Shown one piece after another: positions 1-4,038 of a stretch of DNA of 5,096 nucleotides. The position numbers were made by a program, and so were the translations under genes. This DNA is from Candidatus Nitrosopumilus sp. (lineage in GTDB: Archaea > Thermoproteota > Nitrososphaeria > Nitrososphaerales > Nitrosopumilaceae), in the NCBI GenBank assembly GCA_029861085.1, contig JAOUAE010000103.1, positions 1 to 5,096 of the forward strand. The letters are read 5' to 3'. How positions within the stretch are numbered: the first letter of the stretch is position 1; each line of letters opens with the position of its first letter. Below the pieces are notes generated by a model. That model made no database searches. It saw only the letters and a list, made by a program, of their open reading frames with translations, and had not been told where the DNA came from.

Positions 1-32
1 GACAAAAAAATGCCTCTTTTAGTAACTTTGTT

Positions 33-127
33 GGACCGGTCGTCTAGTTTGGTTTGGATGACGCACTCACACTGCGTAAGGAAATAATTTCCCGCAAAGG
101 TCGTGGGTTCAAATCCCATCCGGTCCA
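33..127 (+). tRNA. tRNA-Val (anticodon CAC) with a 20-nt intron in the variable loop
   Basis: The cloverleaf reads directly. The acceptor stem pairs 33-39 with 120-126 (7 bp) and 127 is discriminator A. The D arm is 42-45/56-59. The anticodon stem is 61-65/73-77 and encloses loop CTCACAC with anticodon CAC at 68-70, which reads GTG valine codons. The T arm is 103-107/115-119 around TTCAAAT. The exons leave variable loop AGGTC only if 79-98 is removed. No CCA is encoded (CC then T follows). Position 21 is T rather than the usual A. A T-run at 130-133 may end the transcript. The isoacceptor call rests on the anticodon. Confidence 0.95.
79..98 (+). other. tRNA intron with bulge-helix-bulge fold, position 44/45
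   Basis: The 20 nt lie between mature positions 44 and 45, outside the canonical 37/38 site. Exon bases TGCG (73-76) pair with intron bases CGCA (93-96) as the 4-bp central helix. The 3-nt bulges are TAA (77-79) and AAG (97-99). The inner helix GGAAA/TTTCC (80-84/88-92) closes on a TAA loop. The outer helix is only 2 bp (72-100, 71-101), so the motif is relaxed. Cutting after the second base of each bulge, the usual action of the archaeal splicing endonuclease, gives exactly a 5-nt variable loop. Confidence 0.9.
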
Positions 128-240
128 CCTTTTCCAAGTAATGGATACCGATTTTTCAGGCACAAGTCTTGTTTTCGAGTCCGTCTTTTCCAAGTAATGG
201 ATACTTTTCAGGTCCATCATCTCCAAGTGAGGTTACCAAA
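120..240 (+). repeat. Tandem degenerate copies of the tRNA 3' end plus downstream flank
   Basis: A 20-base sequence starting CTTTTCCAAGTAATGG occurs identically at 129-148 and 185-204, each preceded by GTCC (123-126 and 179-182). A third, decayed copy follows GGTCCATC at 211-218 and reads TCCAAGTGAGGTTACC at 222-237. TTTTTCAGG or CTTTTCAGG follows the first two copies. The bases before the second copy (171-182) resemble a decayed T-arm. Repeated tRNA ends with flank are typical of past integrations at a tRNA gene or of local slippage. No integrase is seen here, so the cause is inferred. Confidence 0.6.
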
Positions 241-274
241 TTGGGGATAGAAATGGACGTAGATAGGTGGAAAA
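238..274. repeat. Dispersed element copy A (ATGGACGTAGATA type)
   Basis: The core TTGGGGATAGAAATGGACG continues into TAGATA. It matches copy C (926-961) at most positions, and copy B (525-557) less well. It lies about 25 nt 3' of the CDGSH gene's stop, read on the minus strand. Function is unknown; it could be a 3'-UTR element or a mobile-element remnant. Confidence 0.5.
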
Positions 275-296
275 TAAGAAAAAATATCTTGTAAAT

Positions 297-473
297 TTAA
301 TCACAGACTTTGATTTCTGATGCTTCTGCTTTGAAACTAGATTTTGCATGTGAGCCATCACAATTTGGTTTGTTTTCTGATGCAGTACATCTACATAATG
401 CACATAGTCTATTTCCATCAGTTTCTACAATTAATGGACCGTTTTCTTTTGCATTGATTGTTACTTTGACCAT
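297..473 (-). CDS. CDGSH iron-sulfur domain protein, 58 residues
   Basis: Reading down from ATG at 473 to TAA at 297 gives a 58-residue protein with the complete CDGSH signature C-x-C-x2-S-x3-P-x-C-D-G-S-H. The predicted [2Fe-2S] ligands are Cys27, Cys29, Cys38 and His42, the three-Cys one-His set of the mitoNEET family. Two further cysteines (24 and 57) lie outside it. There is no signal peptide or membrane anchor, so this is a stand-alone cytoplasmic protein of the short archaeal/bacterial type, probably in electron transfer, iron-sulfur handling or redox sensing. Start choice: it is the first ATG, it opens with the expected short beta strand, and a TATA-like AATATA sits about 25 nt upstream, implying a leaderless message. 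The ORF in another frame at 233-418 is a shadow of it. Confidence 0.93.
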   Translation of the reverse strand: MVKVTINAKENGPLIVETDGNRLCALCRCTASENKPNCDGSHAKSSFKAEASEIKVCD

Positions 474-492
474 ATCACAATGTGTCTTTTAC

Positions 493-501
493 CGTATATT
501 A
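493..501 (-). promoter_or_regulatory. Probable TATA box of the CDGSH gene
   Basis: On the minus strand the bases read GTAATATAC, centred about 24 nt before the ATG at 473. This is the spacing expected of an archaeal TATA box when transcription starts at or just before the start codon. The match to the consensus is moderate. Confidence 0.4.
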
Positions 502-524
502 CACTGTTTTAAGGGACTTGCCTA

Positions 525-557
525 CTAATTTGAGGATGAAATGGATGCAGACATCTA
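525..557. repeat. Dispersed element copy B
   Basis: The bases TTTGAGGATGAAATGGATGC followed by AGACATC align with copies A and C but are more diverged. It lies about 39 nt 3' of the stop of the minus-strand gene at 596-763 and about 50 nt upstream of the CDGSH start. Read with copy A in the frame containing the shared ATG, it encodes E-M-D-A-D against E-M-D-V-D, so a short coding remnant is possible. Confidence 0.4.
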
Positions 558-568
558 GAATATTATAA

Positions 569-583
569 AAAATAGTATTTAGA
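569..583 (+). repeat. Left arm of a 15-bp inverted repeat flanking the 55-residue gene
   Basis: AAAATAGTATTTAGA here is exactly the reverse complement of 831-845, so the two arms bracket the small gene at 596-763. Similarity continues beyond the perfect part (a TATTATA-like stretch before it). The bases are very AT-rich, so this may be paired promoter-like or A-tract DNA rather than a mobile-element end. Confidence 0.4.
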
Positions 584-595
584 ATATAGTTAAGA

Positions 596-763
596 TTACT
601 TTAATTCATCAAGTAGGTCTTCATCTTTTTTGAAGATCCATGTAAGACCAACGATATCCGATGCAGTTATTCTAGATGAAATGGGATTTTCAGATTCACG
701 TTTAACCAGAGAAATAGACTGGTTTGGGACAGGTTCATGTTTGTATTGCATTAAAGTTGACAT
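596..763 (-). CDS. Small protein of unknown function, 55 residues
   Basis: An ATG at 763 opens 55 codons ending in TAA at 596. The product starts MSTLMQYKHEPVPNQ. Its middle is polar with few hydrophobic residues, and the end, ASDIVGLTWIFKKDEDLLDE followed by LK, looks like a short strand or helix and an acidic amphipathic helix. It has no signal peptide, membrane segment or cysteine. I do not recognise the family. Support for coding is the soluble-protein composition, its own promoter-like region and its place in a run of minus-strand genes. The TATA-like GTATAT (773-778) is only about 12 nt from the first ATG but about 25 nt from the second (Met5, codon 749-751), so a 51-residue form starting at Met5 of a leaderless message is at least as likely. 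Confidence 0.55.
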   Translation of the reverse strand: MSTLMQYKHEPVPNQSISLVKRESENPISSRITASDIVGLTWIFKKDEDLLDELK

Positions 764-769
764 AATTTA

Positions 770-781
770 GATATACAAAAT
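770..781 (-). promoter_or_regulatory. Probable TATA box of the 55-residue gene
   Basis: On the minus strand the bases read TTTTGTATATCT. The centre is about 25 nt before the second in-frame ATG (751), the usual archaeal distance to a transcription start. This favours the shorter protein. Confidence 0.4.
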
Positions 782-795
782 TTGCTTAAAACATT

Positions 796-841
796 AACGA
801 ACAAATCGTTCATACAAATCATTAGTATTCTCTAAATACTA
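796..841. promoter_or_regulatory. Two short inverted repeats upstream of the 55-residue gene
   Basis: AACGA-ACAAA-TCGTT (796-810) is a perfect 5-bp inverted repeat with a 5-nt spacer. TAGTATT-CTCTA-AATACTA (823-841) is a perfect 7-bp inverted repeat with a 5-nt spacer. Both lie 5' of the TATA-like box of the gene at 596-763, where an activator or regulator could bind. No protein can be assigned to them. The second overlaps the right arm of the longer inverted repeat. Confidence 0.35.
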
Positions 842-845
842 TTTT
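831..845 (-). repeat. Right arm of the 15-bp inverted repeat flanking the 55-residue gene
   Basis: TCTAAATACTATTTT is the exact reverse complement of 569-583. The surrounding 846-925 is AT-rich non-coding DNA. It also holds a separate 8-bp inverted repeat, AATTGGAA (860-867) and TTCCAATT (903-910). Confidence 0.4.
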
Positions 846-925
846 ACAAAATATAATACAATTGGAATTGTCACCAGACAATAAATCGTTGCGGGTCTTA
901 AGTTCCAATTTTATTCATTTTAGAA

Positions 926-961
926 CCATTTTGGAGATAAAAGTGGACGTAGATAAGACAG
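926..961. repeat. Dispersed element copy C
   Basis: TTTGGAGATAAAAGTGGACG then TAGATAAG aligns closely with copy A; most differences are A/G transitions. It abuts the stop codon of the membrane-protein gene (962-1342), so like the other copies it lies immediately 3' of a minus-strand gene. Confidence 0.5.
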
Positions 962-1342
962 TTATTCTACAGATGTTGAAGACTTTCTATTTGCCAATAC
1001 AAAAATAGCAATAACAATTCCGACAAAAGTAATCTGAAACACTTCAGTTAAAATTCCGTTGTCACTGATTCGTCCTCCTCTTCCAGTAATGAAGTTGTCA
1101 GAAATTCTAGTGATCACCCAAATTAGAATAAAGATGATTGTTCCTCCAAGGCCTACTCCATACCAGACTTGTCCCCATTTTCTTGCCATGGGAACAGCCC
1201 AGAAGATTTGTGCAGTACCACCAACAAGAAAGGGAATTTGAGTGTTAATACTGTTAGAATCATATCCTAAAACTACATGTATGATCCCTGCAATTACAGT
1301 TGTCGCTGTCGCTGCATAAAATAGAATGTCCAGTTTATTCAT
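962..1342 (-). CDS. Four-helix integral membrane protein, 126 residues, function unknown
   Basis: The ATG at 1342 gives a 126-residue protein with four hydrophobic segments at about residues 6-27, 36-53, 58-79 and 98-117. Between segments 3 and 4 is a hydrophilic loop rich in Gly and Arg (GRGGR, 87-91). Polar residues inside segments include His22 and Gln45. I do not recognise a named family. The size and four-helix layout recall small DoxX-like or SPW-type membrane proteins, but no diagnostic motif is visible. The gene starts 20 nt after the stop of the exported PepSY-like gene (1363-1734) on the same strand, so the two are probably co-transcribed and may act together at the membrane. No clear Shine-Dalgarno sequence precedes the start. 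Confidence 0.8.
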   Translation of the reverse strand: MNKLDILFYAATATTVIAGIIHVVLGYDSNSINTQIPFLVGGTAQIFWAVPMARKWGQVWYGVGLGGTIIFILIWVITRISDNFITGRGGRISDNGILTEVFQITFVGIVIAIFVLANRKSSTSVE

Positions 1343-1362
1343 TTTAAATCAGAAAAAATGGG

Positions 1363-1734
1363 TTATGCGTTTTCGCCAGTTGTTTTGTGTTTTCCACATG
1401 AACCCTTCTCTTTGGTAATTGGTTCAGTTAGTTGTTCTCCTGTTCCTGCATCAAGAATATACATTATCTTTGTATCCGATTCTGTGTAGTCAATTAGTTT
1501 CCATACAAGAAAATACTGACCTGAATCATTTACAGCCTTTTTGAGTTTGGCTTTGTCAACATCATATCCTTGTCTTGCTTGTTCTTCAGATATGGCACTG
1601 TCTCTGACATCGTCAATGTTAGTGTCCTCAGAAATCTCTATTGTTCCAACTGCATCGTCAATTGGTACAACCCATCTTTTGTAGGACTTGCCATCAGAAT
1701 CTGCAAAGGCAGGAGCAATAGAGCCAAACACCAT
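1363..1734 (-). CDS. Exported PepSY-like protein; true start lies upstream of the first ATG
   Basis: From the first ATG (1734) the product has 123 residues and begins MVFGSIAPAFA|DSDGKSY, which is only the end of a signal peptide with an A-F-A cleavage site. The frame stays open upstream to a TGA at about 1795-1797. It adds ILVPTFLLSFLAVV, a perfect hydrophobic core, but offers no ATG, GTG or TTG. The mature part (residues 12-123) resembles a PepSY-type fold: an EEQARQGYDVD helix region, then AVNDSGQYFLVWKL and MYILDAGTGEQL, the last matching the VDA-x-TGE strand of PepSY domains. The tail has GSCGKHK, a possible metal site. The segment NDSGQYFLVWK is shared with NDAGDKFLVWK of the protein at 2530-3189, so they are paralogues. 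It heads a two-gene unit with the membrane protein at 962-1342. The PepSY assignment is moderate; exported location is likely. Confidence 0.8.
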   Translation of the reverse strand: MVFGSIAPAFADSDGKSYKRWVVPIDDAVGTIEISEDTNIDDVRDSAISEEQARQGYDVDKAKLKKAVNDSGQYFLVWKLIDYTESDTKIMYILDAGTGEQLTEPITKEKGSCGKHKTTGENA

Positions 1735-1768
1735 TACAACTGCTAGAAAAGATAACAGAAATGTTGGA

Positions 1769-1782
1769 ACGAGTATACTCGT
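1769..1782. promoter_or_regulatory. Perfect 14-bp palindrome, candidate operator
   Basis: ACGAGTATACTCGT equals its own reverse complement. It lies 23-36 bp downstream of the TATA-like box at 1804-1811, that is, over the predicted transcription start of the exported PepSY-like gene. A dimeric regulator bound here would block initiation. It also covers the codons where a full-length signal peptide would begin. Confidence 0.55.
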
Positions 1783-1803
1783 GATATGATATATTCAAAA
1801 TCA

Positions 1804-1811
1804 GATATAAA
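1804..1811 (-). promoter_or_regulatory. TATA box for the PepSY-like/membrane protein unit
   Basis: On the minus strand the bases read TTTATATC, close to the archaeal consensus TTTATATA. A start 25-30 nt downstream falls at about 1778-1783, inside the palindrome. The remaining bases between here and 1919 hold nothing I can support. Confidence 0.6.
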
Positions 1812-1919
1812 GAATATGGACAGATTCTATGAAAAATGTCTGAAATTTAAAGTCCAAAAACCTTGTTTTAGAAATACATTTTGAAATTTCCTTTAGTTCT
1901 TTGAAAATACAATTATGGT

Positions 1920-1931
1920 AAAAATGAAAAA
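1920..1931 (-). terminator. T-tract terminator after the ferritin-like gene
   Basis: Directly after the TAA stop (1932-1934) the minus strand reads TTTTTCATTTTT. Closely spaced T-runs without a hairpin are sufficient for archaeal RNA polymerase termination. Confidence 0.5.
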
Positions 1932-2438
1932 TTAGGATTGCTGAGTAAGCAGTGATTCCCATTCATCCTCATCACTTACTTCGTCTAGTAGAACTGTCTT
2001 AAACAGCTCAAATGTAACATAGTCTTTGTCCTTGTATTTTTCAGTCATTTTGTTATAGAAATCTACAGCTCCTCTTTCTGCATCAATTACATCTTGAATC
2101 ACTTGTTTCAAGTTACTCGGATCTTTTGGAGGTGCTTTGTATCCACCTGCTGCAACTGTAGGAAGACTGGCAAAATCCATTTCAGGCTCACCGCCTAATT
2201 CCATAATCCTATTGGCAAATTTTTCAGCATGTAATAATTCATCAGCTGATTGTGCAGTAAGACGTGAACTAATTGCATCAGCATTTATTCCACTTACCCA
2301 ATGAGCTGCTAACCAATATTGATAGTGAGCACACCACTCATCTGCATATGCCTTGTTGAGATCTGCAATTACTTCATTTACATCAACTTTTGCAGCAACA
2401 ATTTCTATTCCTTTTTTACCCATTACAATATTATTCAT
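1932..2438 (-). CDS. Ferritin-like di-iron protein (Dps/bacterioferritin-like)
   Basis: The product has 168 residues from the ATG at 2438, forming a four-helix ferritin-like domain. Helix A has YADEWCAHYQYW (Glu34) and helix B ADELLHAEKF (Glu67 and His70, an E-x2-H). After a linker of about 30 residues, helix C has DAERGAVDFY (Glu121) and helix D LLDEVSDEDEWESLL (Glu153). Glu34-Glu67 spacing equals that of bacterioferritin (33). In helix D the expected E-x2-H reads E-x2-D (Asp156), so one usual His iron ligand appears replaced by Asp. The likely role is ferrous iron oxidation and storage, or peroxide detoxification, in a cytoplasmic oligomer. The TATA-like TTAAATT at 2447-2453 is 27 nt from the second ATG (2423), so a leaderless start at Met6 (163 residues, MGKKGIEIV) is more likely than Met1. 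Confidence 0.88.
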   Translation of the reverse strand: MNNIVMGKKGIEIVAAKVDVNEVIADLNKAYADEWCAHYQYWLAAHWVSGINADAISSRLTAQSADELLHAEKFANRIMELGGEPEMDFASLPTVAAGGYKAPPKDPSNLKQVIQDVIDAERGAVDFYNKMTEKYKDKDYVTFELFKTVLLDEVSDEDEWESLLTQQS

Positions 2439-2445
2439 TAATTGT

Positions 2446-2455
2446 CAATTTAACC
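2446..2455 (-). promoter_or_regulatory. Probable TATA box of the ferritin-like gene
   Basis: On the minus strand the bases read GGTTAAATTG. The centre lies about 27 nt before Met6 and only 12 nt before Met1, which decides the preferred start. Confidence 0.45.
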
Positions 2456-2494
2456 TTAGTACGATTTTCAAAACTGATTTTTGGATTTTATGTG

Positions 2495-2509
2495 AAAAAT
2501 ATAGAAAAA
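2495..2509 (-). terminator. T-tract terminator after the repeat-bearing PepSY-like gene
   Basis: About 20 nt past the stop the minus strand reads CTTTTTCTATATTTTTC, two five-T runs, the usual hairpin-free archaeal termination signal. Confidence 0.45.
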
Positions 2510-2529
2510 GGGAGGTTAATCCAATTTTA

Positions 2530-3189
2530 TCATTTTAGAGAGTTTGCAAATTCTTGCAAATGTACAATCTTCTCATCTAAGGATAGTGCTGAGAATTCTT
2601 CCATCTTAGATTCGAATTCTGCATGTTTTGCATCTTTTTCTTCATCAGATAGATTTGCATATTCTTGTTTCATTTCCTTAAAGTGAGACTTGATTAGTTC
2701 TCTATCTTCATCAGAAATTGAAGAAAATGCTTGTTTCATTTCCTTAAACTGTGCAAACTTTGCTTCACGTTCTTCTGGAGATAGATCTGCAAATTTATCC
2801 TTCATGCCATGATGAGACCATTTACCATCCATTGAAGAACGATCAAATGATTTCTCAATGGAAGTAATCTCAAATCCTTGTAGAGCATCTACAACATAGA
2901 TAGTTGCAGACTTTGTTCCATCATCATTTTTTGTCATGGTAACAATTTTCCAAACGAGGAATTTATCACCTGCATCATTTACTGCAATGCCAAGACTGGC
3001 TTTCTTTGCATCAGGGTAATTGGAAATTGCAACAGACATAGCAATTACTTCATCTTTTTTATCATGAATTGTTTCTCTAGTTACTGGTTCAGAGCCTGAT
3101 AGTTCACCTAGGTTTTTGGGATCATTATCTATGTAGCATCGCATTAAACTAAACCCCCATTTTTTTAGTTTGGTTTGTATGTCCTGCAT
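2530..3189 (-). CDS. PepSY-like protein with four C-terminal 22-residue helical repeats
   Basis: The product has 219 residues and no signal peptide (MQDIQTKLKKWGFSL), so it is cytoplasmic. Residues 45-115 form the domain shared with the exported protein at 1363-1734: IAVNDAGDKFLVWKIV then ATIYVVDALQGFEIT, a PepSY-like strand-strand pair in which the usual TG of the turn is QG. After a linker (SHHGMK, 125-130) come four repeats starting at Phe133, Phe155, Tyr177 and Phe199, exactly 22 residues apart. The pattern is (F/Y)-x2-(L/I)-S-x-(E/D)-E/D with (F)KEMK near the end of the first two. Each is a charged helix capped by Ser, and together they suggest an extended helical hairpin stack or coiled coil for protein contacts. 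Function is unknown. A leaderless start at 3189 fits a TATA-like box 27 nt upstream. It is divergent from the universal stress gene, suggesting co-regulation. Confidence 0.85.
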   Translation of the reverse strand: MQDIQTKLKKWGFSLMRCYIDNDPKNLGELSGSEPVTRETIHDKKDEVIAMSVAISNYPDAKKASLGIAVNDAGDKFLVWKIVTMTKNDDGTKSATIYVVDALQGFEITSIEKSFDRSSMDGKWSHHGMKDKFADLSPEEREAKFAQFKEMKQAFSSISDEDRELIKSHFKEMKQEYANLSDEEKDAKHAEFESKMEEFSALSLDEKIVHLQEFANSLK

Positions 3190-3210
3190 TCTTTTTATGA
3201 AAAATCCACA

Positions 3211-3221
3211 TTCTTATTATT
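3211..3221. promoter_or_regulatory. Shared bidirectional TATA-like element
   Basis: The plus strand reads TTCTTATTATT and the minus strand AATAATAAGAA. Its centre (about 3216) is 27 nt from the minus-strand ATG at 3189 and 28 nt from the plus-strand GTG at 3244. One TBP site could thus serve both divergent leaderless genes. This is inference from spacing. Confidence 0.4.
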
Positions 3222-3243
3222 TGGTAATTGTTCTTTACTTCTT

Positions 3244-3675
3244 GTGGCAGATAGACGAATCATGGTGTGCTTGGATGGTTCTAAAGATTCTATTCGTGCC
3301 CTAAGAACTGCCATTTTATTTGCAAGGCAGTCTGATGCCACAATTGTTGGCGTTCATAGCAATGTATCCCAAGGTTCCCCTAGATCATTTTCCAATCCAA
3401 AGATAACAGAGGAAAAATGGTCAAAGAAAACAAGAAAAATTATGCAGTTTGCCAAAGACAAATGTAAGATTAGGAGAGTAGAGTTTGAAGGAATTGTCAT
3501 TGCAGGTTACAATGCGGGTAATGATCTGGCAAGTTTTGCGAATAATAAAAAGAACAGAATTGAACACATAGTTATTGGCTCTCAAGGAACTGGGTTTCCA
3601 AAAGGAGGATTTTTTGGGAGTGTCTCCAACTTTGTTTTGCACAAAGCAAAGATGCCAGTTACAATTATGAAATAA
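3244..3675 (+). CDS. Universal stress protein (UspA family), GTG start
   Basis: From GTG 3244 the protein has 143 residues. It begins (M)ADRRIMVCLDGSKDS, the first UspA strand and Asp-containing loop. It ends GSQGTGFPKGGFFGSVSNFV..MPVTIMK, a complete ATP-binding motif G-x2-G-x9-G-S followed by the final strand. It is therefore a single-domain, nucleotide-binding (UspFTI/MJ0577-like) member acting in the cytoplasm, probably as a homodimer, in stress response. Start choice: an ATG at 3175 is in frame but would overlap the divergent gene and add about 23 non-conserved residues. The ATG at 3262 would delete part of the first strand. GTG 3244 gives normal family length and lies 28 nt from the TATA-like element. 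Confidence 0.92.
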   Translation: MADRRIMVCLDGSKDSIRALRTAILFARQSDATIVGVHSNVSQGSPRSFSNPKITEEKWSKKTRKIMQFAKDKCKIRRVEFEGIVIAGYNAGNDLASFANNKKNRIEHIVIGSQGTGFPKGGFFGSVSNFVLHKAKMPVTIMK

Positions 3676-3763
3676 CACAGGTTCAGAAAAAAATTAGAAA
3701 TTGTTAGATAATTCCAATTTTAATAATGCAAATTAGCCATAAATTTGGTTTTATAATTAAAAT

Positions 3764-3807
3764 AATAAAAAACAGATATGACTACGTAACTTGGTTGTCA
3801 CGTAGTC
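3764..3807 (-). terminator. Hairpin plus U-run terminator of the 45-residue gene
   Basis: GACTACGTGAC (3807-3797, minus strand) pairs with GTTACGTAGTC (3790-3780), an 11-bp stem with one mismatch and a 6-nt loop. Seven bases later comes a run of six T (3772-3767) and further T-rich sequence. The stop codon TGA (3800-3798) is inside the stem. The arrangement works only on the minus strand and so supports a minus-strand gene ending here. Confidence 0.65.
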
Positions 3808-3935
3808 AATATACCTGCATATACAATTCCCACAATTTTTTCCAAAACAGAAGTGTATGCTGCAAATATTGACGCTTTTTTGACGCTCACATATCCCTTT
3901 GTTTCTTGTTTCGCCATCATCATCAAAGACTTCAT
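3798..3935 (-). CDS. Small protein with a hydrophobic C-terminal half, 45 residues
   Basis: ATG at 3935 opens 45 codons: MKSLMMMAKQETKGYVSVKK, then an ASIFAAYTSVLEKIVGIVYA half ending GILTT. The first half is basic and Met-rich. Residues 23-43 form an amphipathic or membrane-associated helix with Glu33 and Lys34 in the middle, so a peripheral membrane peptide is possible. Start choice: GAGGT lies 7 nt before this ATG, the only good Shine-Dalgarno sequence in the window. An in-frame ATG six codons upstream (3953) would give 51 residues. The stop sits in a terminator hairpin. I do not recognise the family. The coding call rests on the ribosome site, the composition and the terminator. Confidence 0.6.
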   Translation of the reverse strand: MKSLMMMAKQETKGYVSVKKASIFAAYTSVLEKIVGIVYAGILTT

Positions 3936-3942
3936 TTGTTTT

Positions 3943-3947
3943 ACCTC
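3943..3947 (-). promoter_or_regulatory. Shine-Dalgarno sequence of the 45-residue gene
   Basis: The minus strand reads GAGGT followed by AAAACAA and the ATG at 3935. The 7-nt spacing is ideal and selects this start over the upstream in-frame ATG. Sequence 3954-4038 holds only AT-rich DNA that probably carries the promoter, e.g. TTTTAACAT at 3959-3967. Confidence 0.5.
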
Positions 3948-4038
3948 ATGCATCTTATGTTAAAATCACTCATGAAGCAGTAGCAACACAATGTAACACA
4001 AGAACTTTTTTGATAAAATGGCGATTTCAAAATATTGT

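Noticed and set aside
44..226. 60-residue minus-strand ORF containing GWDLNPRP
   Set aside because: It is the antisense of the tRNA gene. The GWDLNPRP string is the typical false translation of a tRNA T-arm complement.
233..418. 61-residue minus-strand ORF
   Set aside because: It is another frame of the CDGSH gene on the same strand; the CDGSH frame has the full signature.
310..528. 72-residue plus-strand ORF
   Set aside because: It is antisense to the CDGSH gene and shows no motif.
1059..1241. 60-residue plus-strand ORF
   Set aside because: It is antisense to the four-helix membrane protein.
903..2531. Recurring string TCCAATTTTAT (903-912, 2519-2530; similar at 3713-3723)
   Set aside because: Short and AT-rich, expected by chance in this composition; positions share no consistent context.
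2353..2686. Two overlapping plus-strand ORFs
   Set aside because: They are antisense shadows across the ferritin-like and PepSY-like genes and their intergenic DNA.
3175..3243. N-terminal extension of UspA from ATG 3175
   Set aside because: It overlaps the divergent gene's start, adds residues not typical of the family and lies upstream of the shared TATA element.
3421..3678. 85-residue minus-strand ORF
   Set aside because: It is antisense to the UspA gene, whose ATP motif is complete.
3727..3870. 48-codon plus-strand ORF (MQISHKFGF start)
   Set aside because: It is largely antisense to the 45-residue gene and its hairpin, with biased AT-rich composition and no ribosome site.
3867..3886. 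Direct repeat GACGC-TTTTTT-GACGC
   Set aside because: It lies within codons of the 45-residue gene, is too short and has no sign of function.
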